Of a stretch of DNA of 64,000 nt, positions 62,543 to 64,000 are shown in pieces. The DNA is from an uncultured Lachnospiraceae bacterium (GTDB taxonomy: Bacteria; Bacillota; Clostridia; Lachnospirales; Lachnospiraceae), in assembly GCA_902493385.1 (NCBI GenBank), contig CABUPO010000006.1, positions 91,086-155,085 on the forward strand. Direction: 5' to 3'. Within the stretch, counting starts at the first letter, position 1. Every line of letters starts with the position of its first letter. The translations under genes were made by a program, and so were the position numbers. The notes beneath the pieces are model-generated. The model saw only the letters and a program-made list of their open reading frames with translations. It was not told where the DNA came from and did no database searches.

Positions 62543-63346
62543 TTATTCGCGTTTATATACGTTAATAGCACAGCATGATATGTTGCGTTTGGGTTCTTTG
62601 TCATTTACAGGATAGGAAAAAGAATAAATGACATCAACTTTATCGCCTGTTTTTATATCTTTGTATTCCATAGGTTCACCTTTAATATCAACGTAGTAAG
62701 GTGAAGGATCGTTATCATTTTTTGTTACAGTGCCATTATAAACCACATTAATAGTTTCTGAATCGTTAATATCAAATATCTCTCCGCCAAATGATTCATG
62801 TTCTACATTAATAAAATCGTAATCAATATCTATTACATAATAACCTTTAAGTACGTCAAAACAGGTAATTCCGGGTACCCATATAGATGGTGGGTCCAAA
62901 GTGGGATCAGTAGGTGAAGGGCTTTTTGGCGGAGCCGTTGACTGAGCTTTGTTATCGGCTGAAACATGGATATGTGGAGCAGGAGGTGTTATGCTGGGTT
63001 TTTGGGTTGTTGTGTTATCTGTGAAATTAGTCGTCTTCGTAAAGTTATCTTTCACGACTACGCTGCATTTATATTTTTTTTGTCCTGTCCTTGCGGTTAT
63101 GACTGCCTTACCCTTTTTTATGGCAGTAACGCATCCTTTTTTGCTTACTTTTGCTATTTTTGGTTTTGATGATTTCCATTTAATAGATTTGTGTGAGCCC
63201 TTTAATTTGAGCGTATATTTTTCTGATATATTTAGTGTAATGTGTTTTTTGTTTATACGTACCTTTGCTTCAGTATTTATGGATATGGCAAATGTAAATA
63301 TTAATACAAAAATAAATGTTGTTAGCATATTTCTGTTTTTGTTCAT
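62543..63346 (-). CDS. Secreted Big_2 domain protein
   Basis: A 267-residue exported protein: signal peptide (LTTFIFVLIFTFAISINTEA), a Big_2-like domain (KKHITLNISEKYTLKLKGSH, VSKKGCVTAIKKGKAVITAR), a Thr/Pro-rich linker and a C-terminal beta domain of unknown type (GYYVIDIDYDFINV, NVVYNGTVTKNDND). AAGGTAAT precedes the ATG at 63346; the frame remains open to 63391 but the signal peptide argues for 63346. A long structured leader precedes it. Confidence 0.78.
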   Translation of the reverse strand: MNKNRNMLTTFIFVLIFTFAISINTEAKVRINKKHITLNISEKYTLKLKGSHKSIKWKSSKPKIAKVSKKGCVTAIKKGKAVITARTGQKKYKCSVVVKDNFTKTTNFTDNTTTQKPSITPPAPHIHVSADNKAQSTAPPKSPSPTDPTLDPPSIWVPGITCFDVLKGYYVIDIDYDFINVEHESFGGEIFDINDSETINVVYNGTVTKNDNDPSPYYVDIKGEPMEYKDIKTGDKVDVIYSFSYPVNDKEPKRNISCCAINVYKRE

Positions 63347-63652
63347 TGTATTACCTTGTATAATGAACTCATAGGGAAATTCACTACACATTTTCCTTTC
63401 TTGATTGTTTTCTATATAATCAGTTGTAGACGCTGTGGATTAGTATTATCACCTACAGCAGCTTCCCTATAAGCTGACTGTTTCCTTTGGAGGCTCTAAC
63501 CACAGCTCTATGTTTATTTGTTAATTAGTTAGATAACGCATGACGTTTTATATATAGCAAGGATACATTCAACATAGAGTTTGTGGAAACACAGCGTGAA
63601 TTTGTAGTTTTGTGACATAATGAGTACCTCTTTTCTTATGATTTTGATTATA
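63347..63652 (-). ncRNA. Structured leader or IS200/IS605-like remnant RNA
   Basis: Minus-strand promoter TTGCAA (63671-63676), 18-bp spacer, TATAAT (63647-63652). The transcript would pass a 29-codon frame (63618-63529, MSQNYKFTLCF, GAGGTAC upstream) and a three-stem fold: closing stem GCTGTGGTTAG/CTAATCCACAGC (63432-63506), CAGCTT-ATAGGG-AAGCTG (63459-63476) and CCT/AGG. The loop ATAGGGAA pairs with TTCCCTAT 25 bases before the gene start (63371-63378). Upstream a CCCACT/AGTGGG hairpin (63695-63711) resembles ends of IS200/IS605-like elements. Two readings are open: regulatory leader or transposon-derived RNA. Confidence 0.35.
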
Positions 63653-63762
63653 TCTCATTAGCCATTCCCGTTGCAACTTTAGTTTAGCACAACACCCACT
63701 GTTTGAGTGGGATGTATCTGCAAATAAAACTTAATAACTGACCAATAATTTTGCGTTGGTAA

Positions 63763-63888
63763 TTGATGTAATTTAATAAATAAAGTATAATGTCCATGAG
63801 CAATTAGTTCCTTTCGTGTTTTGTTTGTTTGGAGATAGACATTATACCAAAAAAGGGAGGCAATTGCTCTTTTTATTTGCGAACTCCC
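63763..63888 (+). promoter_or_regulatory. Promoter and attenuator-like leader of the right-edge gene
   Basis: TTGATG (63763-63768), 17-bp spacer, TATAAT (63786-63791). The transcript would begin near GAGCAATT (63798-63805), which pairs with AATTGCTC (63862-63869), followed by TTTTTATTT: a terminator-like structure ending about 100 bp before the next start. GTATAATGTC over the -10 box is repeated inverted as GACATTATAC (63838-63847), a possible operator. Confidence 0.4.
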
Positions 63889-63972
63889 AATATATCAGTG
63901 GTTTTAAAGGATTTTAGAACAATAAATATGGGTAGTTTTTGACACTAACACGGGTTAAGGAAGGATATTTTT

Positions 63973-64000
63973 ATGGAAAAAATAATAACTGAAGACAAAA
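63973..64000 (+). CDS. Start of a gene running off the right edge
   Basis: AAGGAAGG lies nine bases before the ATG at 63973. Only nine codons are visible (MEKIITEDK), too few to identify a family. Confidence 0.4.

Noticed and set aside
1..64000. CRISPR arrays, rRNA and tRNA genes
   Set aside because: No regularly spaced repeats, no tRNA-like cloverleaf with a terminal TTCGAATC-type arm, and no conserved rRNA segments were seen by eye.

Overview
The window reads as chromosomal DNA of a low-GC anaerobic Firmicute, most likely a gut Lachnospiraceae species. Grounds: AT-rich codon use, GGAGG-type ribosome sites, an anaerobic (glycyl radical) ribonucleotide reductase with its activase, a 2[4Fe-4S] ferredoxin, MecA and CwlD/YwmB-type Firmicute proteins, and secreted glycosidases ending in the Big_2 and Fn3 repeats common in that family. 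No rRNA, tRNA or CRISPR array was seen.

Layout. 0-6.3 kb: end of a membrane protein, glucose-6-phosphate isomerase, ferredoxin, a DUF1858 protein, then an operon of a 29-codon peptide, a lipoprotein, two ABC-2 type membrane proteins and an ATPase behind a near-consensus promoter. 6.5-14.5 kb: secreted GH29 fucosidase with a convergent AraC regulator, MecA, a small acidic protein, a GH18-like protein convergent with a CwlD-like amidase. 14.6-24.9 kb: Sua5, a phosphatase-fold protein lacking its catalytic Cys, RpiB, ProC, and the complete ATP synthase operon (atpZ-I-B-E-F-H-A-G-D-C), whose c subunit carries the residues of Na+-type enzymes. 25-35.2 kb: PadR-linked membrane/secreted proteins, YitT, YwmB-like, a large membrane-anchored protein with an M29 aminopeptidase, an RsmF-like rRNA methylase, a Gx transporter and a HAD phosphatase.

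35.55-46.40 kb: a mobilizable transposon of the Tn4451 type (large serine recombinase, TnpW-like, MobP relaxase, MobC, two sigma-like regulators, TnpV). Its cargo is an ECF sigma factor, a membrane protein, an ABC exporter, a VanY-like D,D-carboxypeptidase and a Cys-rich KTR protein. It sits inside a gene for a carbohydrate-binding metalloprotease. Both junctions carry GATA, and removing the element restores the reading frame exactly.

46.4-64 kb: the displaced metalloprotease part, a secreted DUF6273/LRR-type protein, nrdD-nrdG behind NrdR-like boxes, a GT39-like membrane protein, a thioesterase, a MATE exporter plus AraC regulator divergent from a secreted GH97 glycosidase, an amidohydrolase, an LppM-like lipoprotein, a truncated pnuC, and a secreted Big_2 protein with a long structured leader. 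Genes run off both edges.
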